In this document: in pieces, positions 1 through 8,859 of the stretch
How the letters are laid out: every line of letters starts with the position of its first letter
Position numbering within the stretch: the stretch's first letter is position 1
Origin: Candidatus Kryptonium sp.
GTDB lineage: Bacteria; Bacteroidota; Ignavibacteria; Kryptoniales; Kryptoniaceae
DNA: 64,000 bases
Direction: 5' to 3'
NCBI GenBank assembly: GCA_025060635.1
Contig: JANXBN010000001.1
Location: forward strand, 1 to 64,000
The notes under the pieces: model-generated
The model's database searches: none
Told to the model about the DNA's origin: nothing
Seen by the model: the letters and a program-made list of their open reading frames with translations, nothing else
Program-made: the position numbers and the translations under genes

Positions 1-313
<313 letters not shown>

Positions 314-325
<12 letters not shown>

Positions 326-348
326 AAATAAAATTTACAACCGAGAGT
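314..348 (-). other. Leader hairpin that includes the mature 16S 5' end
   Basis: Arms 314-329 and 333-348 are inverted repeats with one mismatch (320/342) and a 3-nt loop. They consist of a 9-bp perfect inner stem (GTTGTAAAT/ATTTACAAC) and a 6-bp outer stem (ACTCTC/GAGAGT). The downstream arm contains the GGAGAGT that starts mature 16S, so the precursor could hide this end until processing. I infer a role in rRNA folding or maturation. Confidence 0.6.
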
Positions 349-353
349 CCTGC

Positions 354-372
354 GGCTCTAATTCATAGAGCC
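354..372 (-). other. Second pre-rRNA leader hairpin
   Basis: GGCTCTA (354-360) and TAGAGCC (366-372) form a perfect 7-bp stem with a 5-nt loop in the 16S leader, between the boxA-like site and the hairpin at 314-348. It has no T-run after it on the minus strand, so it is not a terminator. It is probably a folding or processing element of the pre-rRNA. Confidence 0.5.
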
Positions 373-420
373 ACAAGGGTGAAACTCTGCTAAACTGACC
401 TTAGCTCTGTGCACGCCCTT

Positions 421-432
421 TTCCAAAGAACA
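421..432 (-). promoter_or_regulatory. boxA-like rRNA antitermination site
   Basis: The minus strand reads TGTTCTTTGGAA about 17 nt into the predicted rRNA transcript. This resembles the boxA element (TGCTCTTTAA-type) that binds NusB/NusE in rRNA leaders. Position and match fit; no boxC was looked for in detail. Confidence 0.55.
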
Positions 433-455
433 CTCTCAAACTTCAGGCAAATATA

Positions 456-484
456 AATATAATAAATTTTTTCGTCTTTGTCAA
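456..484 (-). promoter_or_regulatory. Strong promoter of the rRNA operon
   Basis: On the minus strand TTGACA (484-479), a 17-bp spacer and TATATT (461-456) match a sigma-70 type promoter. Transcription would start near 449, giving a leader of about 125 nt before 16S. The same -35 and -10 with the same spacing recur upstream of aspS. It lies back to back with the glgP promoter on the other strand. The stretch 326-654 holds no gene, only these control elements. Confidence 0.75.
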
Positions 485-579
485 GTTTCTCAAACCTGAA
501 TCTCTAAAACATCTCTAAAGGCAACCTTAAATATAAATCAAAAAAATCAAAAAGTCAAATTTCGCACAGAACACCAAAA

Positions 580-608
580 TTGCTTTTATAAAACCATTTT
601 TTTATTTT
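580..608 (+). promoter_or_regulatory. Candidate promoter for the glgP-led run
   Basis: TTGCTT (580-585), a 17-bp spacer and TATTTT (603-608) precede the glucan phosphorylase ATG by about 45 nt. It fits the pattern of other promoters in this window (TTGnnn, 16-18 bp, TAnnTT). The surrounding sequence is AT-rich, so a chance match is possible. Confidence 0.45.
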
Positions 609-654
609 TCGTAAAGCTTTACCAAAACAAAATACAAACAACCGCATCAACACT

Positions 655-2775
655 ATGAGCATAAATGAAATCGTCAACGAACTATATGAACTCGCTTGCA
701 ACTTATGGTGGACCTACAACCCAAAAGCTCAAAAAATTTTTGAAACGCTCTCACCCCTAACTTGGAAAACCTCAAACCACAATGCTATACAAACCTTAAA
801 GTCAATCTCAAAAGATGAACTCAAAGCAAGATTAGCAAATCCAAACTTCCTAACAGAAGTAGAGAATATACTAAACGAATTCAAAGAATATCTCAACACA
901 AGAAAAAAACTTTCACAAGAAAAATTTCCAGAATTTATAAACAAACCTGTTGCCTACTTTACAGCTGAGTTCGGACTTCACGAATGTTTACCAATTTACT
1001 CAGGAGGACTCGGAATTCTATCAGGCGACCACGCAAAGTCAGCAAGCGATATCGGATTGCCTTTCGTCGGCATAAGCTTGTTCTACCGACATGGATATTT
1101 TGATCAAAAAATTTCTGAAAACGGATGGCAAATTGAAGAATATAATCCAGTACAACCAAACCTACTACCTATAAAACTTGTCCTAAACAAAAACAACGAA
1201 CCATTAAAAATCAAACTCAACATCGCACACACGGAAATTTCCGTCCAAGCTTGGGAAATAAATGTAGGAATTTCAAAAATTTACCTACTTGACACAAATC
1301 TCCCAGAAAATGACTTTCACTTCAGAGATATAACAAGCAGAGTTTACGGCGGAGATTCAACAACACGAATCTTTCAAGAAATCATTCTCGGCATCGGAGG
1401 AGTTAGATTTTTAAAAGCACTTGGCATTGAACCATCCGTATATCATCTAAACGAAGGACATAGCGCATTTCTAACACTTGAACTTCTACGAGAAGAAATC
1501 AACAAAGGTAAATCCAAAGAAGAAGCTGAAAGAGCAGTAAAAGAAAAATGTATCTTCACAACTCACACACCTGTCCCAGCTGGACACGATAGATTCACAC
1601 CAGATCTAATAGAATATGCATTGAGCGAATTTATAAAATCACTCGGATTTTCTATGAAAGAATTTCTCGCATATGGAAGAATCCATCCAGACAACGATCA
1701 AGAACCATTCTGTATGACCGTTCTCGCATTGAAATTATCAAGAAACGCAAACGCTGTCAGCGAACTTAACGGAATTGTGAGCAGAAAAATGTGGCAACCG
1801 CTTTTTAAAAGCAAATCCGAAAAAGATGTACCAATTGATCATATAACTAACGGAATACACACATTAACATGGCTTAACAGAATTACCTTTGAATTCTGGC
1901 GCCGAAAACTCGGAGAAAAATGGTACGAAGAAATTGAAAACCCTAACCTATGGCAAAGCGTCCTTGATGAGAAATTTATCACTGATGAAGAAATATGGGC
2001 TATCAGATACGAATTAAGAAGAAACTTAATTGAATTTGTTAGAGAAAAAATCTCCGCTCAACTTTCAAGAATGGGACTTGACTCGAGAATTAACATAAAC
2101 ACGATCCTGTCACCCGATGCACTAACGATCGGTTTTTCAAGAAGATTCGCAACATACAAAAGAGCACCTTTAATTTTTTATGACATGGAAAGAGCGAAAA
2201 GAATTTTCAACAACAAAGACAAACCAATTCAAATAATTTTCTCAGGAAAAGCTCATCCAAGAGATGACGCCGGAAAAGAATTCTTGCAAAAAATTGTCCA
2301 GATCTCAAAATTACCCGAATTTTACGGCAAAGTTATATTCCTTGAAAATTACGACATGAACATAGCAAGATATCTCGTCTCCGGTTGTGATCTTTGGCTG
2401 AATAATCCAAGAAGACCTCTTGAGGCAAGCGGAACAAGCGGGCAAAAAATAATTCTTAATTTCGGGCTCAATTTTAGCGTACTTGATGGATGGTGGCGCG
2501 AAGCATATAACGGAAAAAACGGATGGGCTATAGGAAAAGATGAATCGCTTGAAGACCCCAATATCCAAGATAAACTTGACGCAGAATCACTATATCAAAC
2601 GCTTGAAAATGAAATTATACCAACCTTTTACAATCGTGATGCAAATGGAATTCCCAAAGAATGGATCAAGCGAATAAGGCATTCAATCGCAACCATAACT
2701 TACTTTTTTAATACGAACAGAATGGTCCGGGAATACGCAGAAAAATACTATAAATTACCCGCTTTTGCTTATTAG
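655..2775 (+). CDS. glgP: Alpha-glucan phosphorylase (GT35, short type)
   Basis: A cytoplasmic enzyme that releases glucose 1-phosphate from glycogen or maltodextrin. The 706-residue protein has the family's substrate region early (VAYFTAEFGLHECLPIYSGG, about residue 100) and the pyridoxal-phosphate site EASGTSGQK with the lysine at about residue 598, followed by the conserved LDGWWREAYNG stretch. The length fits the shorter alpha-glucan phosphorylases common in thermophiles and FCB bacteria rather than the ~800-residue GlgP/MalP type. The start is the first ATG, with no strong Shine-Dalgarno site. It heads a plus-strand run that begins with its own candidate promoter. Whether the natural substrate is glycogen or maltodextrin cannot be told from the sequence. 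Confidence 0.93.
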   Translation: MSINEIVNELYELACNLWWTYNPKAQKIFETLSPLTWKTSNHNAIQTLKSISKDELKARLANPNFLTEVENILNEFKEYLNTRKKLSQEKFPEFINKPVAYFTAEFGLHECLPIYSGGLGILSGDHAKSASDIGLPFVGISLFYRHGYFDQKISENGWQIEEYNPVQPNLLPIKLVLNKNNEPLKIKLNIAHTEISVQAWEINVGISKIYLLDTNLPENDFHFRDITSRVYGGDSTTRIFQEIILGIGGVRFLKALGIEPSVYHLNEGHSAFLTLELLREEINKGKSKEEAERAVKEKCIFTTHTPVPAGHDRFTPDLIEYALSEFIKSLGFSMKEFLAYGRIHPDNDQEPFCMTVLALKLSRNANAVSELNGIVSRKMWQPLFKSKSEKDVPIDHITNGIHTLTWLNRITFEFWRRKLGEKWYEEIENPNLWQSVLDEKFITDEEIWAIRYELRRNLIEFVREKISAQLSRMGLDSRININTILSPDALTIGFSRRFATYKRAPLIFYDMERAKRIFNNKDKPIQIIFSGKAHPRDDAGKEFLQKIVQISKLPEFYGKVIFLENYDMNIARYLVSGCDLWLNNPRRPLEASGTSGQKIILNFGLNFSVLDGWWREAYNGKNGWAIGKDESLEDPNIQDKLDAESLYQTLENEIIPTFYNRDANGIPKEWIKRIRHSIATITYFFNTNRMVREYAEKYYKLPAFAY

Positions 2776-2828
2776 CAATTTATTCAGTATCTTAAGCCAT
2801 AGATTTCAAACAATTTAGAAAATTTGCC

Positions 2829-3320
2829 ATGGCACGAAGTTTAAATAAAGTTATGCTAATTGGACATCTCGGCGCCGATCCAGAATTAAGATATACCCCA
2901 AGCGGTGTCCCAGTTGCTACATTCAGAATTGCAACAAATGAAACATGGCGTGATGCCGACGGGAACTTGCAAGAGCGAACCGAATGGCATACAATAGTCG
3001 TATGGAGAAAGCTCGCGGAATTGACAAATGATTTATTAAAGAAAGGAAGCAGAGTTTATGTTGAAGGTCGCATTCAAAGCAGAACTTACGAAGATAAAAA
3101 CGGAATAAGACGAACTGTAACAGAAATCGTAGCTGATGATATAATTCTGCTTGATTCAAAAACATCTTCTGACTCAAGTTTACAAGCACAACAAAGGGCA
3201 TCTGCAGTACAAGATACTTCCGAAAATATAACAAACGATGAATTTAAAAGCTCTATTATTCCGCCTGAAATTTTATCCGATGATGAAACTTCACAAAAAG
3301 ATGATGACTTACCATTTTAA
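2829..3320 (+). CDS. ssb: Single-stranded DNA-binding protein
   Basis: Binds single-stranded DNA in replication, recombination and repair. The N-terminal OB fold is clear ([20 protein letters not shown], residues 5-24; [14 protein letters not shown] about residues 51-64). A low-complexity linker of about 50 residues follows, and the protein ends in the acidic tip DDDLPF that recruits partner proteins. At 163 residues it has normal bacterial length. It lies 53 nt after glgP and 21 nt before the CBS-domain gene, so it could be cotranscribed with either. Confidence 0.95.
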   Translation: MARSLNKVMLIGHLGADPELRYTPSGVPVATFRIATNETWRDADGNLQERTEWHTIVVWRKLAELTNDLLKKGSRVYVEGRIQSRTYEDKNGIRRTVTEIVADDIILLDSKTSSDSSLQAQQRASAVQDTSENITNDEFKSSIIPPEILSDDETSQKDDDLPF

Positions 3321-3341
3321 TAAAACCCTCATTTGATCCTT

Positions 3342-4625
3342 ATGATGATTTACGATGCGCTTGCTTCTCTGCTTGCCGTTCTGGTGTTATTGATCTTTTC
3401 AGGGCTCGTATCCGCATCAGAAGTTTCGCTTTTTTCTCTTCCTTCGGAAACGATAAGAAAATTTGCCAAAAGCAAATCAAAAATTCATAAACTCGCCGCA
3501 AAACTCCTTGAAAATCCACAACGACTTCTTGTGACAATTCTGATCTCAAATAACTTTATAAACATCGGAATTGCCCTTCTCTCAACGCTCTTCACATTAC
3601 GATTAAGTTATGCACTTAACATAAATCCTGAATACGCCCTCTCAGTTAGCATAATACTTACAACCACCCTCGTTCTTTTATTTGGGGAAATTTTTCCAAA
3701 ATTATTTTCAGCGCAAAACCCGGAAAAAGTGGCGCTTATCGTCTCACCAGTTATAAATTTCTTCTCAATACTTTTCTATCCACTCGTTGAGATCTTCTTA
3801 ATCATCACAAACGCATTCAAGCGAAAAATTCCAGTTTCAAAATCAAACCTACTGATTGAAGAAATAAAACCTCTAATTGAACTCGGAGGAAAATACGGAA
3901 TCATAAGAAAAGAGGAAGAGGAAATAATAAAAAACCTGCTTCAATTCCCGACAAAAACAGTCAAAGATGTGATGACATCAAGAGTTGATATGGTCTCAAT
4001 AGAAATTAACACTGACCTGAACCAGATAATCAAAACTATAAAGGAATCCGGCTTCTCACGCCTCCCAGTGTATCAAGAACAAATTGACAACATAGTTGGA
4101 ATACTTTACGCAAAAGATATAATTCAATTCATAAGAAACAAAACCGCACGAAAAAAATTTGATATAAAAAAGTTTCTAAGGGAACCGATCTTCGTCCCAG
4201 AGACAATGAAGCTGGAAACACTACTTCAAGAATTCAAACAGAAAAAAATGCACATAGCCATAGTCGTTGATGAATTCGGCGGAACCGCAGGACTTGTGAC
4301 ATTGCAGGACATTATAACTGAAATTTTCGGAGAGATAGAAAGAGAAAAAACCGAAGAAAAACACTTTGAAAAGATAAGCGAAAATGAATTTCTACTTGAT
4401 GCTGGACTTACAATTGAAGAAGTAAACGAACTTCTTGGAATAAATTTGGAAACAACGAAAAGCGACTACGACACCATCGGTGGATTCATACTTGATATAA
4501 CTGGGAAGATTCCAAAGGAAAAAGATGTTATAAATTATGAAAACCTCCGTTTCACAATTGAAAAAGTTGAAAGCAGAAGAATCAAAAAAGTCAGAATACA
4601 AAAACTAAAGGAGCAGGAAAAATGA
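3342..4625 (+). CDS. DUF21/CBS-domain membrane protein (CorC/TlyC/GldE-like)
   Basis: A membrane protein with an N-terminal DUF21 (CNNM-type) region of about four transmembrane helices (residues 1-150), a CBS-domain pair (about 190-320) and a C-terminal CorC/HlyC domain ([19 protein letters not shown] followed by a beta-rich end). Such proteins are tied to Mg/Co transport or, in Bacteroidetes (GldE), to gliding. A TTG nine bases upstream keeps the frame open, but the ATG at 3342, immediately followed by another ATG, is the likelier start. The stop overlaps the next start as ATGA, which implies translational coupling to the methylmalonyl-CoA epimerase gene. Transport substrate unknown. Confidence 0.85.
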   Translation: MMIYDALASLLAVLVLLIFSGLVSASEVSLFSLPSETIRKFAKSKSKIHKLAAKLLENPQRLLVTILISNNFINIGIALLSTLFTLRLSYALNINPEYALSVSIILTTTLVLLFGEIFPKLFSAQNPEKVALIVSPVINFFSILFYPLVEIFLIITNAFKRKIPVSKSNLLIEEIKPLIELGGKYGIIRKEEEEIIKNLLQFPTKTVKDVMTSRVDMVSIEINTDLNQIIKTIKESGFSRLPVYQEQIDNIVGILYAKDIIQFIRNKTARKKFDIKKFLREPIFVPETMKLETLLQEFKQKKMHIAIVVDEFGGTAGLVTLQDIITEIFGEIEREKTEEKHFEKISENEFLLDAGLTIEEVNELLGINLETTKSDYDTIGGFILDITGKIPKEKDVINYENLRFTIEKVESRRIKKVRIQKLKEQEK

Positions 4626-5053
4626 TTAAAAAAATATCACATGTCGCAATCGCAGTTAAAAATCTTGAAGAGGCAATAAGCACATTCTCAAAACTTACTG
4701 GGATTGAAAATTATCACATTGAAACAGTTGAAGAACAAAAAGTCCGAGTGGCGATCTTTAAAGTCGGAGAATCAAGGATTGAACTAACAGAACCGACATC
4801 ACCTGATTCACCAGTTGCAAAATTTATTGAAAAAAGAGGCGAGGGAATCCACCACATAGCTTTTGAAGTTGATGATATTGAAAAAGAGCTTGAAAGAGTC
4901 AAAGAAAAAAACTTTCAACTCGTTGATTCAACCCCAAGATACGGCGCAAACAATTGTTTGATAGCATTTATTCATCCGAAATCTGTAAACGGTGTACTGG
5001 TTGAACTAACACAGGAGATGTCGGAAAACAAAGATGAGAACAAACGAACTTGA
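4622..5053 (+). CDS. mce: Methylmalonyl-CoA epimerase
   Basis: Interconverts the (R) and (S) forms of methylmalonyl-CoA, linking propionyl-CoA to succinyl-CoA. The 143-residue VOC-fold protein begins [17 protein letters not shown] and carries the metal-binding His of SHVAIAV, the second His in [14 protein letters not shown] and the C-terminal [10 protein letters not shown] glutamate. It is coupled by ATGA to the CBS-domain gene upstream, and its end overlaps the uvrC start by 20 nt. Together with the biotin carboxylase genes at 48.5-50.4 kb it suggests propionate metabolism, though a methylmalonyl-CoA mutase is not in the window. Confidence 0.92.
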   Translation: MIKKISHVAIAVKNLEEAISTFSKLTGIENYHIETVEEQKVRVAIFKVGESRIELTEPTSPDSPVAKFIEKRGEGIHHIAFEVDDIEKELERVKEKNFQLVDSTPRYGANNCLIAFIHPKSVNGVLVELTQEMSENKDENKRT

Positions 5054-6863
5054 AATAAAAATCCAAAATCTCCCACAACTTCCAGGCGTTTATCAATTTA
5101 AAGATGCTAACGGAAAAGTAATCTATGTAGGCAAGGCGAAAAACTTAAAAAACAGAGTGAAAAGTTATTTCGTTAAGTCACAGCCATTTAATCCTAAACT
5201 TTCAGCGCTCGTTTCAAAGATCCACGATGTTGATGTTATAGTCACACCTTCTGAAGTGGAAGCCTTAATTCTTGAAGCAAACTTGATAAAGAAGCTCAAA
5301 CCACGATACAATGTAAGTTTGAAAGATGATAAAAGTTTCCCATACATCGTCGTAACTAACGAACCATTCCCGCGCGTCTTTTCAACAAGAAAAATAAAAA
5401 TGGACGGCTCGCGCTATTTCGGTCCATATACTGACGCTTATTCACTAAAACAAACATTGAAGCTCATAAGAGACATTTTCATGGTGCGAAGTTGTAAATA
5501 CCATATTGACGATGATGCGATTCAAAAGAAAAAAATTAAAGTTTGCCTTGACTATCACATAAAAAAATGCGGCGGTCCATGCGAAGGTCTTGTCTCAAAA
5601 GAAGAATACAATAAAATGATAGATCAAGTCGTTCAACTTCTTAACGGAAAAATTGACGACCTTGTTGAATCTTTGAAAAAACAGATGGAAAAACTTGCAG
5701 AGGAGTTAAAATTTGAGGAAGCAGCAATTTTAAGAGATAAAATTAAAGCACTTGAAATTTACACAGCAAAACAAAGCGTTGTGAGCGTTGAACCAATTGA
5801 CAGAGATATCTTTGCAGTCGCTTATGAAGATGAAGACGCCTGCGGAGTGTTGTTTAAAGTTAGAGATGGGAAACTTATCGGTAGCCAGCAATTTTTCATG
5901 ACGGGAGTTGCTTACAAAGAAGAGAAAGAAATACTTGAAACACTGCTAACTCAGTATTACCTAAACTCTGAATATATCCCATCGGAAATTTTGATCCCAC
6001 AGCAGATTGAAGATCCTCACTCAATAGAGAAATGGCTCTCCGAGAGAAAGAAATCAAATGTAAAGTTAAAAACACCAGAAAACGAGGATGAATCGCGACT
6101 TATTTCAATGTGCAAGGTCAACGCAAAGTATCACCTTGACGAATACAGAATTCAAAAGATGAAATCTAAAGAAGAATTCGCTCCCAATGTTTTGAGGTCT
6201 TTGCAAAAAGAATTGCACCTTGATAGATTGCCTAAACGAATTGAATGTTTTGATATCTCAAACATTCAAGGTTCAGACATCGTTGCGTCCGTGGTCGTCT
6301 TTGAAAATGGGAAACCCAAGAAAAGTGAATATAGAAAGTTTAAAATAAGAAGCGTATCAGGCAAGCCAGATGATTTCGCAAGCATGGAAGAAGTAATTGA
6401 AAGAAGATATTCACGGCTTCTGAACGAAGGTGGAAAAATGCCCGATTTAATTGTAATTGATGGTGGCAAAGGTCAACTATCATCAGCAATTAAATCACTT
6501 GAAAAACTTGGGATTAAAAATCAACCGATAATAGCGCTTGCAAAAAAATTTGAAGAAATTTACTTTCCGAACATTGACCTTCCGCAGTCATTACCCAAGT
6601 CATCCCCTGCTTTACATCTGCTTCAAAGAATAAGAAATGAAGCTCATCGCTTCGCAATTACATTCCATCGGGAAGTCAGGGCAAAACGCACTTTCTCAAC
6701 CCAGCTTCTTGAAGTTAAAGGAATTGGCGAAAAAAGAGCGAAACTTCTGCTTTCAAAATTTGGATCAATTGAAGGAATTAAACAAGCACCAGTTGAAGAA
6801 CTTGAAAAAATTCTTGGCAAGACGGTCGCACAAAATTTGAAGGAATTTCTCTCAAAACAATAA
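5034..6863 (+). CDS. uvrC: Excinuclease ABC subunit C
   Basis: The nuclease of nucleotide excision repair, cutting on both sides of the lesion. The 609 residues show the expected order: GIY-YIG nuclease ([20 protein letters not shown], from about residue 15), a short cysteine-bearing insertion ([15 protein letters not shown]), a UVR motif (about 205-235, [15 protein letters not shown]), the RNase H-like C-terminal nuclease ([12 protein letters not shown] and VIDGGKGQL with its catalytic Asp) and two helix-hairpin-helix units at the end. The start overlaps mce by 20 nt. uvrA and uvrB are not in this window. Confidence 0.96.
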   Translation: MRTNELEIKIQNLPQLPGVYQFKDANGKVIYVGKAKNLKNRVKSYFVKSQPFNPKLSALVSKIHDVDVIVTPSEVEALILEANLIKKLKPRYNVSLKDDKSFPYIVVTNEPFPRVFSTRKIKMDGSRYFGPYTDAYSLKQTLKLIRDIFMVRSCKYHIDDDAIQKKKIKVCLDYHIKKCGGPCEGLVSKEEYNKMIDQVVQLLNGKIDDLVESLKKQMEKLAEELKFEEAAILRDKIKALEIYTAKQSVVSVEPIDRDIFAVAYEDEDACGVLFKVRDGKLIGSQQFFMTGVAYKEEKEILETLLTQYYLNSEYIPSEILIPQQIEDPHSIEKWLSERKKSNVKLKTPENEDESRLISMCKVNAKYHLDEYRIQKMKSKEEFAPNVLRSLQKELHLDRLPKRIECFDISNIQGSDIVASVVVFENGKPKKSEYRKFKIRSVSGKPDDFASMEEVIERRYSRLLNEGGKMPDLIVIDGGKGQLSSAIKSLEKLGIKNQPIIALAKKFEEIYFPNIDLPQSLPKSSPALHLLQRIRNEAHRFAITFHREVRAKRTFSTQLLEVKGIGEKRAKLLLSKFGSIEGIKQAPVEELEKILGKTVAQNLKEFLSKQ

Positions 6864-6872
6864 TCAAGCAAA

Positions 6873-7799
6873 ATGACAGAAATTCAAAAAAGCATAATCA
6901 AAACGCTGACTTATTTTTCAATTTTCAAACATCCACTAAAAATAGATGAGCTTCACAGATACCTACTTTTCCAACGCTGTGCGATTGATGATCTTAAAAA
7001 GGAAGCGAACGAACTAAAAGATATTGGCAAAATTTTTGAGATAGAGAACTTCTACCTGATTGAAAATGACAAAAACTGGATACTAAACAGATACCACGGC
7101 GAAAAACTTGCATCAAAGTTTTGGAAAATCGCACAACTTATGGCTCATCTAATGAAAAGATTTCCATTTGTAAGAGGAATTTTTATCTCTGGCTCCCTTG
7201 CGAAATGGAATGTCACAATTCACACAGACATTGACTTTTTCATAATAACAAAACCCAGACGCTTATGGATGACAAGAAGCGCGTTGATAGCATTTAAAAA
7301 GATCTTCCTTTTCAACAGCAAAAAGTTTTTCTGTTTAAATTATTTCATCACCGATGACCACCTTGAAATTGAAGACAAGAACATATTCACCGCTATTGAA
7401 ATTGCTTCTATCAAGCCGATATTTAATTTTGATCTTTACTTGAAATTTCTTGAAGCGAATTCTTGGATAAAAAACTTCGTTCCAAATTTCGTTCCAGCTC
7501 AATTACCAAACTTGATTTCAAAGCGATTTCCAGTTTCAAAACTTATTTTAGAAAAACTTGTTGAAATCTCATTTAACAAAAATACAAGCTCGCTTGATGA
7601 CTTTGACTTGTTTTTAATGAACAAATGGGAAAAAATTTGGCAAAAGAGATATCCACACTTAACAAATGAAGAAAGAGATTTGATGTTTAGGTGCAGACCC
7701 TATGTCTCAAAAGCGCATCCAAATAATTTTCAAAACTTCGTTCTCACAAATTACGAAGAAAAATTGAAGATATTTCTGAACGATTCAGCACATAGTTAA
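6873..7799 (+). CDS. Nucleotidyltransferase-fold protein, function unknown
   Basis: 308 residues. The first ~85 look like a winged-helix region (short helices, then a hydrophobic beta hairpin). Next comes a pol-beta-type nucleotidyltransferase core with the GS signature at about residue 107 (FISGSLAKWNVTIHTDIDFF), where DID supplies the two metal-binding aspartates. The C-terminal half is helical and rich in Lys/Phe. It resembles stand-alone nucleotidyltransferases scattered in FCB genomes. It starts 9 nt after uvrC and is the last gene of the run. No partner HEPN or antitoxin gene is beside it, so a toxin-antitoxin role is not supported. Substrate unknown. Confidence 0.65.
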   Translation: MTEIQKSIIKTLTYFSIFKHPLKIDELHRYLLFQRCAIDDLKKEANELKDIGKIFEIENFYLIENDKNWILNRYHGEKLASKFWKIAQLMAHLMKRFPFVRGIFISGSLAKWNVTIHTDIDFFIITKPRRLWMTRSALIAFKKIFLFNSKKFFCLNYFITDDHLEIEDKNIFTAIEIASIKPIFNFDLYLKFLEANSWIKNFVPNFVPAQLPNLISKRFPVSKLILEKLVEISFNKNTSSLDDFDLFLMNKWEKIWQKRYPHLTNEERDLMFRCRPYVSKAHPNNFQNFVLTNYEEKLKIFLNDSAHS

Positions 7800-7827
7800 A
7801 CACATTAACAAGCAGATCTATAAAAAT

Positions 7828-8022
7828 TTACTTCATCAACATCGTCTTCTTCACATCCACAAACTTTCCTGCTCTCATAACACAATAATAAACACCACTT
7901 GAAAAGTTTGAAGCATTAAACCTATTATACACATGCCATCCTGGTTCAAATCCCCTATCCACAGCAACAGCAAGAATTACCGTTATTTTCTTTAGGACAT
8001 CAAATTCTATGTTTGTCTCCGC
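7828..8022 (-). pseudogene. Remnant of a Por (T9SS) C-terminal sorting domain
   Basis: The minus-strand frame ends in a stretch that matches the last ~60 residues of type A sorting domains: ETNIEFDV, then EPGWHVYNRFNASNFSSGVY and a final K-T-M-L-M-K before the stop. In intact domains the middle reads like 'VYNLLGQEVATLVD'; here it is scrambled (ITVILAVAVDRG), suggesting a deletion or frameshift. No secreted-protein body lies upstream on that strand, because the DUF4159 gene begins at 8145. I read it as the tail of a lost secreted protein. The gap 7800-8144 holds nothing else that I recognise. Confidence 0.6.
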
Positions 8023-8144
8023 TTCCCGTTGATAACTTTGAGATGAGATCCATAAAATATGCCAGCATTTGCTTCGTTTATTTGACAATTCCAATAAACT
8101 TTTCTAAATTTTCTTTGAAACATAAAATAAGAGAATTCCCCGAG

Positions 8145-8846
8145 ATGAAAGATAGAGTCGCACAAATTGTCGTAATTTTTTTACTCGCTTTTCTTTTAAC
8201 GCTTTGTGAAGTAAATCGGTATTCAAAAGCGCAAGAAGCATATCAGCCGAAAAGCGCATTTAAAATTGGACGCCTAAAATATCGGGGCGGTGGAGATTGG
8301 TATAACGATCCGTCCGCTGAAATAAATCTTTTGAAATTTATAAAAGAAAACACCAACATTGATGTTATCCCAGTTTACGAGTTCGTTGACATTTCAAGCG
8401 ATAACATTTTCTCTTATCCTTTCTTGTTTATGACAGGGCATGGAAATATAACCTTCAACGAAGACGAAGCAAAAAGGTTAAGAACATATCTTGAAAATGG
8501 TGGATTTCTTTACGCTGATGACGATTACGGAATGGATAAATCATTCAGAAGAGAAATAAAGAAAGTTTTCCCCGATAAAGAACTCGTTGAATTACCATTT
8601 TCTTATGGGCTTTTTAATTGCTATTTCAATTTCCCAAATGGAACGCCGAAAACTCACGAACACGACAATAAACCGCCACAAGCCTTTGGTATCTTTCATA
8701 ACGGACGACTCGTCGTGCTTTACACCTATGAATCAAATCCGAGCGACGGTTGGGCTGACCCAGAGGTTCATCACGACCCAGAGGAAAAAAGACAAGAAGC
8801 ACTAAAATTTGGGACAAATATAGTTGTTTGGGCTTTGACAAATTAA
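8145..8846 (+). CDS. DUF4159 domain protein with signal peptide
   Basis: Predicted exported protein of 233 residues. I chose the ATG at 8145 because the sequence after it is a clean signal peptide (KDRVAQIVVIFLLAFLLTLC); upstream in-frame codons are unrelated and overlap the sorting-domain remnant. The body has the DUF4159 pattern: IGRLKYRGGGDWYNDPSAE, an FLFMTGHGNITF block, GGFLYADDDYG and a C-terminal HHDPEEKRQEALKFG. The fold resembles a glutamine-amidotransferase-like domain. It lies 13 nt before the DUF4175 gene, the usual partner of DUF4159 in FCB and proteobacterial genomes. Molecular role unknown. Confidence 0.8.
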   Translation: MKDRVAQIVVIFLLAFLLTLCEVNRYSKAQEAYQPKSAFKIGRLKYRGGGDWYNDPSAEINLLKFIKENTNIDVIPVYEFVDISSDNIFSYPFLFMTGHGNITFNEDEAKRLRTYLENGGFLYADDDYGMDKSFRREIKKVFPDKELVELPFSYGLFNCYFNFPNGTPKTHEHDNKPPQAFGIFHNGRLVVLYTYESNPSDGWADPEVHHDPEEKRQEALKFGTNIVVWALTN

Positions 8847-8859
8847 TCTTCACACAAAA

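Noticed and set aside
326-654. tRNA or small RNA gene beside 16S
   Set aside because: Hairpins found belong to the rRNA leader; no cloverleaf or TTCGAATC-like loop is seen.
6873-7799. Nucleotidyltransferase-like gene as part of a MNT/HEPN toxin-antitoxin pair
   Set aside because: No HEPN or other small partner gene is adjacent on either side; uvrC is upstream and a decayed fragment downstream.
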